From Ichthyophthirius multifiliis (taxonomy: Eukaryota > Ciliophora > Oligohymenophorea > Hymenostomatida), in contig NW_004087083.1 in the NCBI RefSeq assembly GCF_000220395.1, positions 2,409 to 62,408 of the forward strand: a stretch of DNA of 60,000 nt, in the 5' to 3' direction. The notes beneath the pieces were generated by a model. That model ran no database searches. It was not told the origin of the DNA and saw nothing but the letters and a program-made list of their open reading frames with translations. Every line of letters begins with the position of its first letter. Position 1 is the stretch's first letter. Positions 45,150 to 56,770 of the stretch are shown piece by piece. The position numbers and the translations under genes were made by a program.

Positions 45150-46512
45150 ACTTACCAGCTAATTCATTAAATTAATTATCTTTACACAGACATTTAATTA
45201 CATTACATCCTTTTTTATGCAAAACTAAGGAACCGAACAAAGTAAGTTTAGACGAAGGAATAGTTAGATTTTATTCGTATAATTGACATAACTTTTCCAA
45301 ATAAAGGCATGTAGATTTAGGTTGTTCTAATAGAAATAAAATATTTTATTATATGATAGATGTAAAAAAATTACCACTAAGTTTATTTGGATCAATACAC
45401 ATACTTTAAATAAATTTATTATTCCAAATAGTTTTCATAAACCCATAAGAAATAGTAGCGCAAAGAAACAAAAATATGCAAAAATTATAATCTGAAACAA
45501 ATTAAGTATATTCCCTTAATAAAACAATAGTTACAAATATTTCAAAAACAATAATAAGCCAACCATATAAATCTGATATATTTTTATCCATTAAAGGAAA
45601 ATGAATAAAATATTCACATAGTAAAAATATTGCAAAGAATTGACATATAAAAATCATTAAACTAATTTTTTAATTATAAGACATTAATACAATTGATATT
45701 TCTAAAATAGGCTCTATTAATTTAAATTTGCTATATCTTGATTTTAATTGATTTACAGAATTTAATTCTTGTTTTTTTTTTTTATAATAATAATAATTAT
45801 TATATTAATTTAATTTTAAATACCTGGATTATGATATATTAATATTACTATAACATTTAAAATTATTGTAGTAATTATTAATATTGATGCTAAGACAATA
45901 TTTATGTATTAAATTGATTAATTTGAACGAAAATCAATATTTTTTTAGCATCTTTTATTATTTTCCATATCAATACTTCCCCTACAAAATAACACACCAA
46001 AAATAATATCTAATTTTATCAAAGAAAATATCCATTTTTAATGTTCTAAATAAAATTATAAACTTCCAATTTAAAATCCGTTTTTTTTCATAATATCACA
46101 ATCCTCTTATTTTTTATTTATATTAATTTTTTTTTTTTTTTTTACCTTTTATGTTTTAAAAACTTAAATTTAATGCTATGATTACTAAGCCAACTTCATA
46201 TATGCATATAACGTATAATATAATAAAAGCTAAAAATTCACTTTAAATATTTCCTGCTAAAGGAGTTAATCTTAAATACTCATTCAAACTAAATAGATAT
46301 TACAAATATTAATCGATTACAAGTTTATCACTTAACGATACGAGGAAACCACATATTTATGCAAAATATATTGTTACTAAAATGCAATAATACATACGAG
46401 TTCTATTTCTTTCACTATCTTTTAAAAACATTAACAAAAATAAATTTGATAATGCATCATATAATATATCCGAGATAGGTCTTTTTACATCAACTTCTCT
46501 GATTTTTTTCAT
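40462..46512 (-). CDS. Large multi-pass membrane protein (ciliate Tmc/PAS-like)
   Basis: A gene of about 6 kb; the start ATG at 46512 gives MKKIREVDVKRPISDILYDA. N-terminal third: alternating hydrophobic helices (YYCILVTIYFAQICGFLVSL, FLAFIILYVICIYEVGLVII, more to about 44700). Middle: a soluble part with an acidic Glu/Asp stretch (42900-42965) and KRLLFYVEIQNFVQWDD. C-terminal third: paired helices again (FLFQFAVFITVVIVLVI; FSVILAIFLIILSFGFLYPS; FIIILMILCIL; LILILGSIFYVLLFILIIGI), followed by KKAIQIIPYKRLTEG. This arrangement resembles the large 'tiny macrocysts'/PAS family of ciliate membrane proteins, whose function is poorly known (inference from architecture). Several introns carry TA runs (44397-44428, 45098-45146). 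I could not verify every splice. Confidence 0.6.
45098..45146. repeat. (TA)n microsatellite inside an intron
   Basis: Interrupted then perfect TA tract in an intron of the large membrane-protein gene; a second, shorter tract lies at about 44397-44428 in the same gene. Confidence 0.9.
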
Positions 46513-46956
46513 TTTAATATTTTTTTTATAAAAAGAATTATTTTTAATTTTAAGAAATATGAATTTTTAATAAAAATATAATTTTTTGTTTGTTTATTAA
46601 ATAATTTTTATTGTGTTATTATTATATATAAATTCAAAAGTAAAATAGTTTAATTTTTTTTTTTTTCCCTTTTTATAAGTTTTATGTGTGTTTGTGTGTG
46701 TGTGTGTGTATGTGTTTTTTTTTTTAAAAAATAAATAAATAAATTTTTTAAAATAAAAATTTAAATATTTTTTTTTTGTTAGAAAAAAAAAAAAAAAAAA
46801 AACTTTAAATTTAAAATAATTAATTAAAGGACATTAAATTATATTGAATTTTATAAAAAATAAAATAAAAAAATAATAATAAATTTAAAATTATTTTATT
46901 TAATAATTTAAAGAGAAAATTTGGAATAATAGTTATTATTTAAAACAAAAAAATTT
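46513..46956. other. Spacer with GT/poly-T/poly-A tracts
   Basis: Upstream region of the membrane-protein gene. It contains a (GT)n tract at about 46684-46712, rare in this TA-dominated window, then poly-T and an A18-20 run near 46783-46802. No gene seen. Confidence 0.7.
46684..46712. repeat. (GT)n microsatellite
   Basis: Imperfect GT repeat (GTGTGTTTGTGTGTGTGTGT core) upstream of the membrane-protein start; the only clear GT repeat found here. Confidence 0.9.
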
Positions 46957-48595
46957 TCAAAAATAATTTGGATATACTATAGTTTAAATATTTGAATTTT
47001 GATAATTAACTTCATCATTTAATTTATTAAAAAATTAATTTTTCGAAGTATTTTCTTTAATAATATCTTCTAAATTAATATAAATTTCATTCATTTATTA
47101 TTTAATTTTATTAATTAAGTCTTTATTTTATTAATATTTCTTTTCATAAATCATTATTTATTTTTCTTAATTTATTTAAGCTTATTTTTATCTATGTTTA
47201 TATTCATTAATAATATTATCACAATTAATTTTATATTCATTAATTTGATTTTATTTTTGATTTTTATAACACTAGAAATTATTGATTTCCTATTTAATCC
47301 TTATAATCTCATATTAAAGCGATTCTTTCAATGTTATCTCTTCTTTAATTAAAACTGGTTTTTCTACAAACATAGGAACTTCAATCAAAACTGGTGTTTC
47401 AACTACATTTTCAATTATTCTAACCTTTTAATCTTTAATTTCCATATCTAATTTATACTAAAGATTTTTAATCTTTTTTTTTTTAATATATTTTTGGTTT
47501 AAACATAAAATAAAAAATATATACATACCTTTTAGTCTTTTTTTTGAATTTTCTATTAAATATCAAAATAATTTATAGTTTTATCTTCTAAAATTTTATT
47601 TTAAATAGTTAATTCGTTAATTTGATTTTTAATATTCAATTTTTCTTTTTTTAATTAATCAATTCTAATTTCTTTTTCTTTAAATAAATTATTTATATTC
47701 ATATTTTTCCCAAACTCTGATTTATATTAATTATTCCCGTTTTCATTTTCTAAATCTAATTATTTAAGTAATTACATTTTTTATTATCTTATTAATTCGA
47801 CTCTTTTTTCCGATTAAGTAATCTCATTCTAGATATCTTTGATTTAACTTGAAATTTTATCCTACTCTTAAAGATTCTATTATATATCTTATTCATAAAA
47901 GTGACATCCTTATTTATTGAATTTATTTATTAATGTAATTAATTCAAAAAAGCATATAATTAATTAACTTTGCTTTTATGATTATTTATCTAAATATTTA
48001 CATGTGCGAACTATATTTCGGAATCGTGTTTTACTTTCTCGAATTCTTGTTGAACTTCCAAATAATTTTATTTTATCATAATATATCTTTCCTAAATGAG
48101 TTTTAATTCATCTGCTTATTATTTTAATGTATCATTGGAAAGCTTTATTGCTTAATTTGCTTTATTAGTTAATATATTAATATTTTTTTTCTCAGTTTTA
48201 TATCTTTCATATTTTTCTTGTTATTCCTTTTAGTATAATTATTATTCCTTTTTTTATATTTTTTAATTTAATTCATACAAATAAACTTTTAAATCGAATT
48301 TCTTCTTTTAAAATTTGTGACGATTTTATTATTCTTTTTCTTTTGTTTTTTCATTTATTTATTATATTTGATTATCTATTTAATTTTTTTCAATTATAAT
48401 GTTTTCTGTTTCTTATTTATTTGTTTTTAATTTATTTTCTAATTATTTCTTCTTATTTTTTAAAATATCAACATGTTCTTTTGTCTTTTATTCCATTTAT
48501 GACACTTCTACAAATGTTTTACTTGGTTCTACTTTTATTTAATCGAATCCTACTTAATTAGTTTACAGTTTATGATTAATTGATTATATATACAT
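46957..48595 (-). CDS. Coiled-coil protein with alveolin-like Val/Pro segment
   Basis: Gln/Lys/Glu-rich long coiled coil. The N-terminus reads VGFDQIKVEPSKTFVEVSQM, then heptads such as NKKKQLENKLKTNKQETENI, QQEFEKVKHDSEIQFAHVNI, KRVELIRQQKMQLLKQLDLE and KNQINELTIQNKILEDKTI. After an intron of about 55 nt a distinct segment IIENVVETPVLIEVPMFVEK, continuing PVLIKEEITL, recalls the EVPV-type repeats of alveolins/epiplasmins, membrane-skeleton proteins of alveolates. A final coil ends NIQTIVYPNYF before TGA 46957-46959. Around 47905-47980 the clear reading frame changes to -1 with no convincing intron; a missing base in an A/T run is suspected. The role is probably cytoskeletal (inference). Confidence 0.65.
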
Positions 48596-50512
48596 TTATT
48601 TTTTGTAATTTATTTATAAATATATATATTTTTAAAATCATAAATTCTTTTAAAAAAAAATTTAAAAATATTTATAATTGATATGTATTTTTTCAATATA
48701 AATAGTTTTTATTTAATAAAACATTCTTTTATTAATTCATTTTTAATTAAAAATATAAAATCAAATAAATATATATTAATTTAATATAAACTTTCATATA
48801 TAAAGAAAAAAGAAAGAATTCATTTATTTAAAAAGTAACAAAAAATTAAATTCTTTTAATATAATTTTAATTTAAATGAAAAATTCTACACTACTATTCA
48901 AAAAACAATTAATTAAAATAATAATATTTACATTGTAAGAACATTTTTGATTAAATAAATTTATATTAGATTTCATTCAATTTTATAAAAATCATTAAAT
49001 ATAATATACTATATAAAAAATTACTTAATTTATATAAAAAAAATTAATTATATTATAAAAAACAAATAAAAAGGAATCATTTTAAATCTCATTTAAGTTT
49101 TCGAAAAAAAAATAAAAACAATTTTATATAATTAAAGATTTAAATATATTTAATATAATATAAAATCAAAATTTGAATAAATAAAAAATATTTTATTATT
49201 TAAAATAAATAAAGTATAAGTAGTAAATTGTAATGGAAAAATGCTTTATTAAAAAAAAATAAACTGAAAAATATAAAATAATATTAAATTTTATTTAGAA
49301 AAAAATATTTTTTAGTTTATAATGATAATTCTAACAATTAAAAGTAAAGTTAGTAAACAAAAAATACATAGTAGCATTTAATTAAAAGACGAAAATTAAT
49401 TCAGAAGATTTTTAAAGCAATTAATAAAAATTAAAGTGTTTAAAAAATAAATATTGATAAACCAAAAAGAATTATAAATAGAATCAAAATAATAAAACAG
49501 ATTTTAAAATATAAAAAAGATATATATAAATACAATATTTAATAAAATATACAACTAAACTATATATAAATAAAATAGAATTTATAAATAATAAAATTTT
49601 TTATTTTTAATTAGAATGAATCAATATAGATATCTATATAAGTATTATATATATTTTTATCAAAATATCATTTTCTTTATTTTATATATATTAATAGTTA
49701 TAATTATTATTGTTTTAATTACAAATATTTGTTATATAATTAAATTATATATATATTAGTTATTTTTTTTAATATTTATATTAAATTAAATTATTAATAA
49801 ACATTAAAATTTTTTTTTATTTTTTTATAAAAATAAAACTTTTTTCTAATATTCTTTTATTCATTTTTTTATGAATATCTATCTATTTATCTATATTTTC
49901 ATTCTTTTATTTGTATATATTATTTCATTTGAAGTCTATATGTTTATAAATTTTATTGTCATTTAATATAATTATTAAAATATTTTTTTTTTTTATATTT
50001 CTTTAAAATTATTATGTATTTAAAATTATTCTTCCATTAATGTTTATTTATATATTTCGAAATTTAATCATAATTATATATAAAAAGAGCATAAAGCAAA
50101 TGTTTATTATCTAAATTTTAAATAATTTTAAGTATGATTGATTTTAATAATAAGTTTTAATTAAATATATTTGAATATTATAATGTTAAGTCACAAAATA
50201 ATTATATAATAAATTAATTTTTCTTAAACTTTTATAATGTATATATTATAAACTATTATTTTATTTAAAATAATATATTTTATAAAATTCTTTTCATTGA
50301 AATTTTATATGAAATTTTTAAACAATATTTTATTCTCAGATTTATTTTTCTATTTATATTTATCTATAATTTTATATAAAATATATAATTTTATGCTAGA
50401 ATAATATATAAAGTAGTAAATATGTTTTAAAAAATAGAAGCAAATATATATTTTAGATATTAAAATAATAATTATACAAAAATTAAATATAAATCCAATA
50501 TTTATTTGTATT
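48596..50512. other. 1.9-kb intergenic spacer, no gene seen
   Basis: A/T-only DNA between the coiled-coil gene start and the COMMD gene end. No motif-bearing frame, RNA gene or repeat family recognised. Confidence 0.7.
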
Positions 50513-50994
50513 TCAAATATTAATAATTTATTATAATTAATCTTTTATTTTCATTAAATTATTATGAAAAACATTAAGTTCAACAGAATTTAATTAAAAA
50601 TTAACAGTTTTCATTTCATTTTTAATCCCTTAAGTTTCTAACTAAACAAACATAACAGGACGATTAATTTTTTAGTTATTATGCGTTGCCACTTAAAGAT
50701 CTATTCGCCAATCAATATCAATTAATGTATCTCCTTACTAAATGCTACTATTCATATTTTTACGCCAAACTTTTAATTTTATTTTTATTTTAAATTTATT
50801 TATTTATGTTTTACTATCACCGTAAGATTCAAACATTTCCACGAGCATATTTTTTAGTTATTCATGAAAATCTAAGGGAAAAATATTTGCTATATTTTTA
50901 AAATTATTTTATGCAGCTTTTTCTAATAATTTAACTAAAGAAACTAACATCTTTAATATAAAAAGATAAAAATAAATATATATAAATATATAAG

Positions 50995-51054
<60 letters not shown>

Positions 51055-51262
51055 ATTAATATTTTACCTTATGACATTATTCTTCTGATAAATTTAAATC
51101 TAAATAAAATTATTATGATACTGGAGTTTAATAATTATCATTATATGAATTCAATTTATTTCTTATAATAAATGCAAATTCTATTATTTTTCTTAGATAT
51201 TTTTTTGATGGACATTTTTCTAATTATACTAATATTTGCCAATCTATATCTTCTGTTTACAT
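50513..51262 (-). CDS. COMM domain-containing protein
   Basis: 210 residues after removing one intron (50951-51067, which contains a TA run of about 49 bp); exons sum to 211 codons including TGA 50513-50515. The N-terminal helical part includes TEDIDWQILVQLEKCPSKKY and LVSLVKLLEKAAQNNFKNI. The C-terminal COMM domain is clear: LKVWRKNMNSSIQQGDTLID, then IDWRIDLQVATHNNQKINRP, VMFVQLETQ and VNFQLNSVELNVFHNNLMKI, with the Trp of the D-x-D-W-R motif. COMMD proteins form the Commander complex (with CCDC22/CCDC93) in endosomal recycling and also affect ciliary and NF-kB-related processes in animals. The individual COMMD member was not resolved. Confidence 0.85.
51001..51049. repeat. (TA)n microsatellite inside the COMMD intron
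   Basis: About 24 TA units making up much of the single intron of the COMMD gene. Confidence 0.95.
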
Positions 51263-51472
51263 AATTTATTATAATTTTTTTTTTTTTTTTTCCTTTTAAA
51301 AGAAAAATATATATTTTTTATCTTTTTTTTTTGTTTATTTATATATTAAAAAAGAACTAAAAAGTAAAATAAAATGTTATAATTATCTTTTTTATATTAA
51401 AGGAGAAAAAAAAAAAAGCAAAACAAAAAAATAATAAAAAATATGAATAAATAGTTTCCTTTTTCTTATTAA

Positions 51473-52234
51473 TCAAAATACAATTCTTTATTATTCAACT
51501 TTAATACCACAATTTCTTAAAGATTTAATTACAAGTTCTTCATATTCTTCCAAAGATACGGTTCCATCTTAGTTTGTATCTCCCATTTACATCCAAATTC
51601 TTACGTCTTCCCCACTTGGTGCATAATTTTTCATTCCCATTTCTGCATAAGTATCTCTCAAAAGTCCAACAATTTCATTATCATTTAAATATCCACTTCC
51701 ATCACTATCATATTTTTTAAACAATCTTCTAGCCTAAGTTTATTATATAAATTACATAAATAAAATAAATAGCAAAAATATTTACAATATCTAATTTACT
51801 CTCAACTTCTTAAGTATATTAAGGTTTATTAGCTCTTTTAACTTTTTCTATTTAAATATTTTATTTAACTTATCCCTATTATTATTGTCCGCATAAATAT
51901 CTAATACAAAGATCTTCAATATCTTAATAAGTAACAATTCCATCTCCGTTTCTGTCTAAAACTCTATGATATGACTTTATATCATCACTTGAAGGTGAGA
52001 AATATTAATTAAATGATTTATAAGCTTCTACAATCATAGGAACACAATCAACATTATCTAATCTTCCTTTTCTTCCTTTGTCATAATTATCGAAAAGCCT
52101 TCTAGCTACTGCTTTAGCGCCCTTTTTTGTTTATTTTGTTTTGTTTTCTTTTTTATAAATACTTCTAAATCTGTAAGACCTAAAGAAGTTGCATATCCAG
52201 ATGAACGAAGTGTTTGAGAATTATAAGATTACAT
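51473..52234 (-). CDS. Four-EF-hand calcium-binding protein
   Basis: 222 residues; introns of 41 nt (52122-52162) and 52 nt (51734-51785) leave 223 codons including TGA 51473-51475. EF-hand loops in order: DKGRKGRLDNVD (degenerate), DRNGDGIVTYQD (near-canonical), DSDGSGYLNDNE (canonical) and DTNQDGTVSLEE (canonical). The paired spacing resembles calmodulin/calcyphosin-type sensors, with an extra N-terminal SYNSQTLRSSGYATSLGL segment. Two sites at least should bind calcium. Probably cytosolic or ciliary; no membrane segment. Confidence 0.88.
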
Positions 52235-52641
52235 TTTTTTTTTATTTAATTTTTACTTTTATAATTATTTTATTTATATATAATTTTATTTTTGTCTTTT
52301 ATTTTTATTTTAAATTTAAAAAATAAAAAATAATATATTGCTTAGTTTAAGTTGATAATATTATTATATATCTAAATAAATGATTTATGTAATATATAAT
52401 TTTATATAGTATTTACCATATTAATAATATATAATTTATATGATATTAAAAGATTTCAAAATATATCATTATATTAATCTATAATTTTTAAATATATATT
52501 AAAATAGAAATTAAGCTATAAATTTAATAAAAATAAAAAAAATTAAACTAAATATTATTAAAAAATATAAAAATAATATTAAAATAAAATAAAAGTTAAT
52601 AAAACATAAAAATATATAAATATAAAAATACATATATATAA

Positions 52642-52680
<39 letters not shown>

Positions 52681-52715
52681 AAATAAATAATAAAATTGAA
52701 AATATAATATAAATA

Positions 52716-54847
52716 TCAAATTTCTTATTAAGTAACATACATAGTATATTTTGGATCATAATAATATTTAATATGAGAATGAGGTGAAGTCCCGTTAGCA
52801 TTTTCAAGGAAAATATGCATAATATCCTAATTATCAACTAAGACTTTATTTTCAATAATACCTCCTTTTTCTAATTACTCAAGTTCAATAATATTTTATT
52901 TTTCATAATCTAATTTAAAAACTCTTTATGATTCTTTGGAAAATTTACTTAATCCTCCCAATATAAGTGCTTAATTATTCGCAACTCTGACTACCATAAA
53001 CCTTCTCAGTGGAATAGGAATCTTAATATTTGTTAATTCAAACCTATTTTCATTAATAATATATCTTTCTATGTTATCTAAAGTACCTTTATCTTTATTA
53101 TATCCTCCCAAAACTAAAATTTCGTTATCATTAATTCTACAGGCAGCAGCCTGGCTTCTAGAAATAACAAGATCGGCAATTTTCTGCCATTTTTCAGTTT
53201 ATATATTATAAAATTCACATTAATTTAATTGGCTTTTTCCAAGAGAATCATATCCTCCAAAAATCCATACTTTATTATTATAATATACAGCAGCAACGAA
53301 GTTTTTTTCTGTCGAAATTTAATTCTTTGCCATAATAATTTTGCCCTAAGTAAAAATTCTAAAATTATTTCCTTATAAGCCTCCTAATAAATAATAGTAT
53401 TTCGATTCTGGAATATAAACAACTGTAAAATGATAAGGAAAAGGATTTTGATCTGGATTTTAAGTGATTTTCCATTTTTATTTATGTAAAGAAAACTTTC
53501 CAATAGAATTTCCCCCGAATTCAAACCAATAGCAATTTTCATTTAAAATCAAAGTGCTTTCTTTATAGAATTATTCTTGATTTTCTTTATTTTTGATTTC
53601 TCTATTTAATTAAATTTAATTATTTTAAATATTATTATATTAACTTTATTATAAATTATTCTATTATTATTAGTTATTTAATTATATTGATATATTTTAT
53701 GTCTACATTTATGATTATTATAAACTATTTTTACCAGTTTTAATATAATTATTATTAGAATTTTTATTTTATAATAAAGAATTATATTATTAATTGTACA
53801 TTCTTATATATTTATTTAATTTCTTTTTCTTTCCATCATTTTTACTATCTATACTCTCCTTGTATTAATTTTCGTGTTCAATAAATAATTATTCGATTTC
53901 AACAAAGCTAGGCCTTGCACTTTCTTCAAATATTAGCATTAAGGCTATTATATTTACAAATTAATTTGAATATTTCTTCTCAAGTTCCTAAAGTGAATTT
54001 TTAGTTAATTATTCGCCATCTAATTCCGAAGTTTTATTATTAAAACCTGTTACTTCTTCAATTGCTGCTAATTAATAAATAACTAAACCACTTGAATAAA
54101 CATCTGATTTATATATATTATGTTCCACATAACGTGAGTTTCCATCTATTACATGAGCTTTCCACTAAATAGGAGATAAATATTAAGGAGTACCTCTAAT
54201 TGTAGCCATCTTTTTTTTTTTTATTTATTTAATAAATAGTAAACATAAAAAAAAAAAGAACTGTATATGTATTTTTCGACACATTTTAAGGATCATAAAA
54301 GTAATCTTTACTTTCTCCAAAATCAATTAATTTAATTTCACCGTTTTCCATTAAAAATATATTTGCAGGTTTAATATCTCTATGACATATTCCTTTTTAT
54401 TTATTTAAATTTAATAATCATATTTATATTTTTAATTAAAATAATACCTTTTTGTTATAATAATGAACATGTTGAAATTAAAGAAAACATAATAATAAGT
54501 AATTCAGATTCTTTCCAATAAATATTTTATTTTTTCTTTTGTCTATAAATCATTTCTAAATTCAAACAAGTTTCAATATATTCGGTTATTAAACATAATC
54601 TATATGCTTAATATTATGTTTCAGAAAAATAATAGCCATAAAATTTCACTACATTAGGACAATTTTATACTTTTGATAATTAAACAGCTTCTTCTTTATA
54701 TTCGTTTAGTTTTTCAAGAGTTTTAGCTTCAATTTCTTTTAGTGCATATATTTTTCCAGTTTATATATGTTAAACTTTAAATATTTTTGTATATTTTTTG
54801 CCGGAACCTAATAAATCTAATTTTTTAAAATCTTATTTGCGATACAT
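52716..54847 (-). CDS. Protein kinase fused to a C-terminal kelch propeller
   Basis: Introns 54393-54447 (55 nt) and 54210-54282 (73 nt) give exactly 668 codons with TGA 52716-52718, so the fusion reads as one intact 667-residue protein. Kinase domain, residues about 8-310: atypical loop [86 protein letters not shown] Gln/Asn-rich linker (about 340-420) leads to kelch repeats: [56 protein letters not shown] and [20 protein letters not shown]. Catalytic Lys, HRD and DFG residues are present, so activity is plausible. Kelch propellers bind proteins and may supply substrate choice or localisation (inference). The open frame over 52511-52837 in another phase is a shadow. Confidence 0.9.
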
Positions 54848-55032
54848 TTTTAATTTTTATTATATATATTAAAAATTAATTTTTATAATATTTGTAAAAA
54901 TAAAATAACGATAATATTATATTATAAATATAAAAATAATAATAAAATTAAATTTTAATAAAAAAAAGAATAATTTTAAATTAAATAAATATAAAAACAA
55001 TTAAGTTAAAAAATAAAAAAAAATTATATTCG

Positions 55033-55096
<64 letters not shown>

Positions 55097-55204
55097 TATA
55101 TTTTATATATATATATATATTTTCTTATATTTTTCTTATTAAAATATATATAAATATTCAGTAAATAAATATAATAAAATTGAAAATTTATTATTTATTT
55201 AATT
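54848..55204. other. Spacer with a long TA microsatellite
   Basis: Upstream of the kinase-kelch gene. Contains one of the longest TA tracts of the window (about 55038-55089) and a second broken tract to about 55124. No gene seen. Confidence 0.75.
55038..55089. repeat. (TA)n microsatellite
   Basis: About 26 perfect TA units in the spacer upstream of the kinase-kelch gene. Confidence 0.95.
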
Positions 55205-56421
55205 TCAATTTTTATTTTAATTATTTTGATATGATTTAATTTTTTAAGTGCATTAATTAGCTTTTAATACTAAAGAGTTTAGTCTATTTTATAAATCTGC
55301 AACTTTTTAATCAAAAAATTAAGAATCTTATTTAATTATAAAAAAATATATAAAATATTAATAAAAAATTACTGTTAACTTAAAATTTATTTATATTGTT
55401 TTATATTTTTTAAATATTTTACTGATTATTAATAATTTTAACTTTACTATTAGATAAATTATCATTTGGTTGAAAGTAATTTTTTTAATTATTAATATTA
55501 CTTTTAAAAATTAAATCATTGGAATAATTATTTTTTATATTTTTTAATATTTACTATTTATAAGAAATTTTTTCTTATTTATAAATTTAATTTTTATTAA
55601 AAATATATTTATCGTTTTATTCAATATTATTTTAGGATAAACCATAGTTTTTATTCTATTTAATATTTTTATTTTTTTAGAAATTAAGATCTATATTATG
55701 TTTTTCATCTGATAAATAAGACATAGAATAATATTTCTATTTAGTTTCTCCAGTACGATTATCGTTTTTATTAACTTTTCGGTTTTTCATTGATGAATAT
55801 CTATTATTTTCTTTAGTTTTTTGACTACTTTTTTACGTATTTTTTATTTCCTAATTGAATTCCTTTTGCTTTTCAAATTACGTAATTTCTGCCCGATTAT
55901 ATTCTTATGATTTTATTAAATTGTTTGACTAATACTTTTTTTTATTAAAATTACTAGAGGGTGTATAATAAATTAATTATTATGTTTAAGGCTATAATAT
56001 ATATAATATATATAATTAATTAATTATTTTAATATTATTAAATATTTTTTTTTTTAAATAAATTAATGTTTTTTTTTTTTTTTACATTATTTTTATGCCC
56101 ATTATTTTATGAAAATTCATCTGTGTTAAGTCTTATATTTAACTATTTATATTTATTAATGTTCTATACAATTGTTTATTATGATTAACGATTACTACTC
56201 AAGCTTCTTACACTTTAATGTTTGCTTTATTATTTTTATTATTAAAATTTTTTTAACATTTCATTTTCTATCAATTTAAATCTTATTTTTATATTAATAT
56301 TTTTCTTTTTTAAAATATAATATTACCTTTCTTCATATAATTTAGCAGCATCTTCATCATTTAATTAACTAAATCTAATATTATTTTAATATTAAAGATT
56401 AGTTTGTAGGTCTAACTCCAT
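55205..56421 (-). CDS. Hypothetical Q/N/K-rich protein
   Basis: No family recognised. The start MELDLQTNLQYQNNIRFSQL, then LNDEDAAKLYEER, is followed by a 45-nt intron that joins in frame to FKLIENEMLKKFQQQKQQ. A second TA-containing intron (about 55995-56083) joins to a basic, Ser/Asn/Gln-rich region (YYTPSSNFNKKKYQ, AEITQFEKQKEFNQEIKN, KYYSMSYLSDEKHNID). The C-terminus is probably the coiled-coil segment VADLQNRLNSLVLKANQC, ending at TGA 55205-55207 through one more intron; without it the frame would stop at 55311. Charged ends and a disordered middle suggest a cytoskeletal linker, but no function can be claimed. Confidence 0.5.
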
Positions 56422-56770
56422 GTTAAATTATAATTTAGAAAATAAATAAATGCTTTTTATTGTAATAAATAAAAAATATAAAATTTGATATTTTAAGAAA
56501 TAATTAATATAAAATAAATATTATAAAATAGATAATTTATTTTATTATATATCTATGTATTTTATTTTTTAAAATATAACTTATTATAAAATTTTAATTT
56601 GTTTTTATTATTTTTACTTAAATTTTTTTTTTTTTTTTTTTTTTTTTTTATTAATTCATTATAATTAAAATAGTTTTATACTAAGTAAGTTAAATAATAA
56701 AAAAAAATAAAAATAAAAAAAAAATATTTTAAATCTTTTTCATTTTTTTTTTTTTAACAAAAAAAAATAA
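56422..56770. other. Spacer with poly-T tract
   Basis: Short intergenic stretch between the SHIPPO gene end and the Q/N-rich gene start, with an uninterrupted poly-T of about 23 nt near 56627-56649. No gene seen. Confidence 0.7.

Noticed and set aside
52511-52837. Minus-strand hydrophobic open frame of 108 codons
   Set aside because: Overlaps the kelch C-terminus in a different phase; most of its Ile/Tyr content is translated TA repeat.
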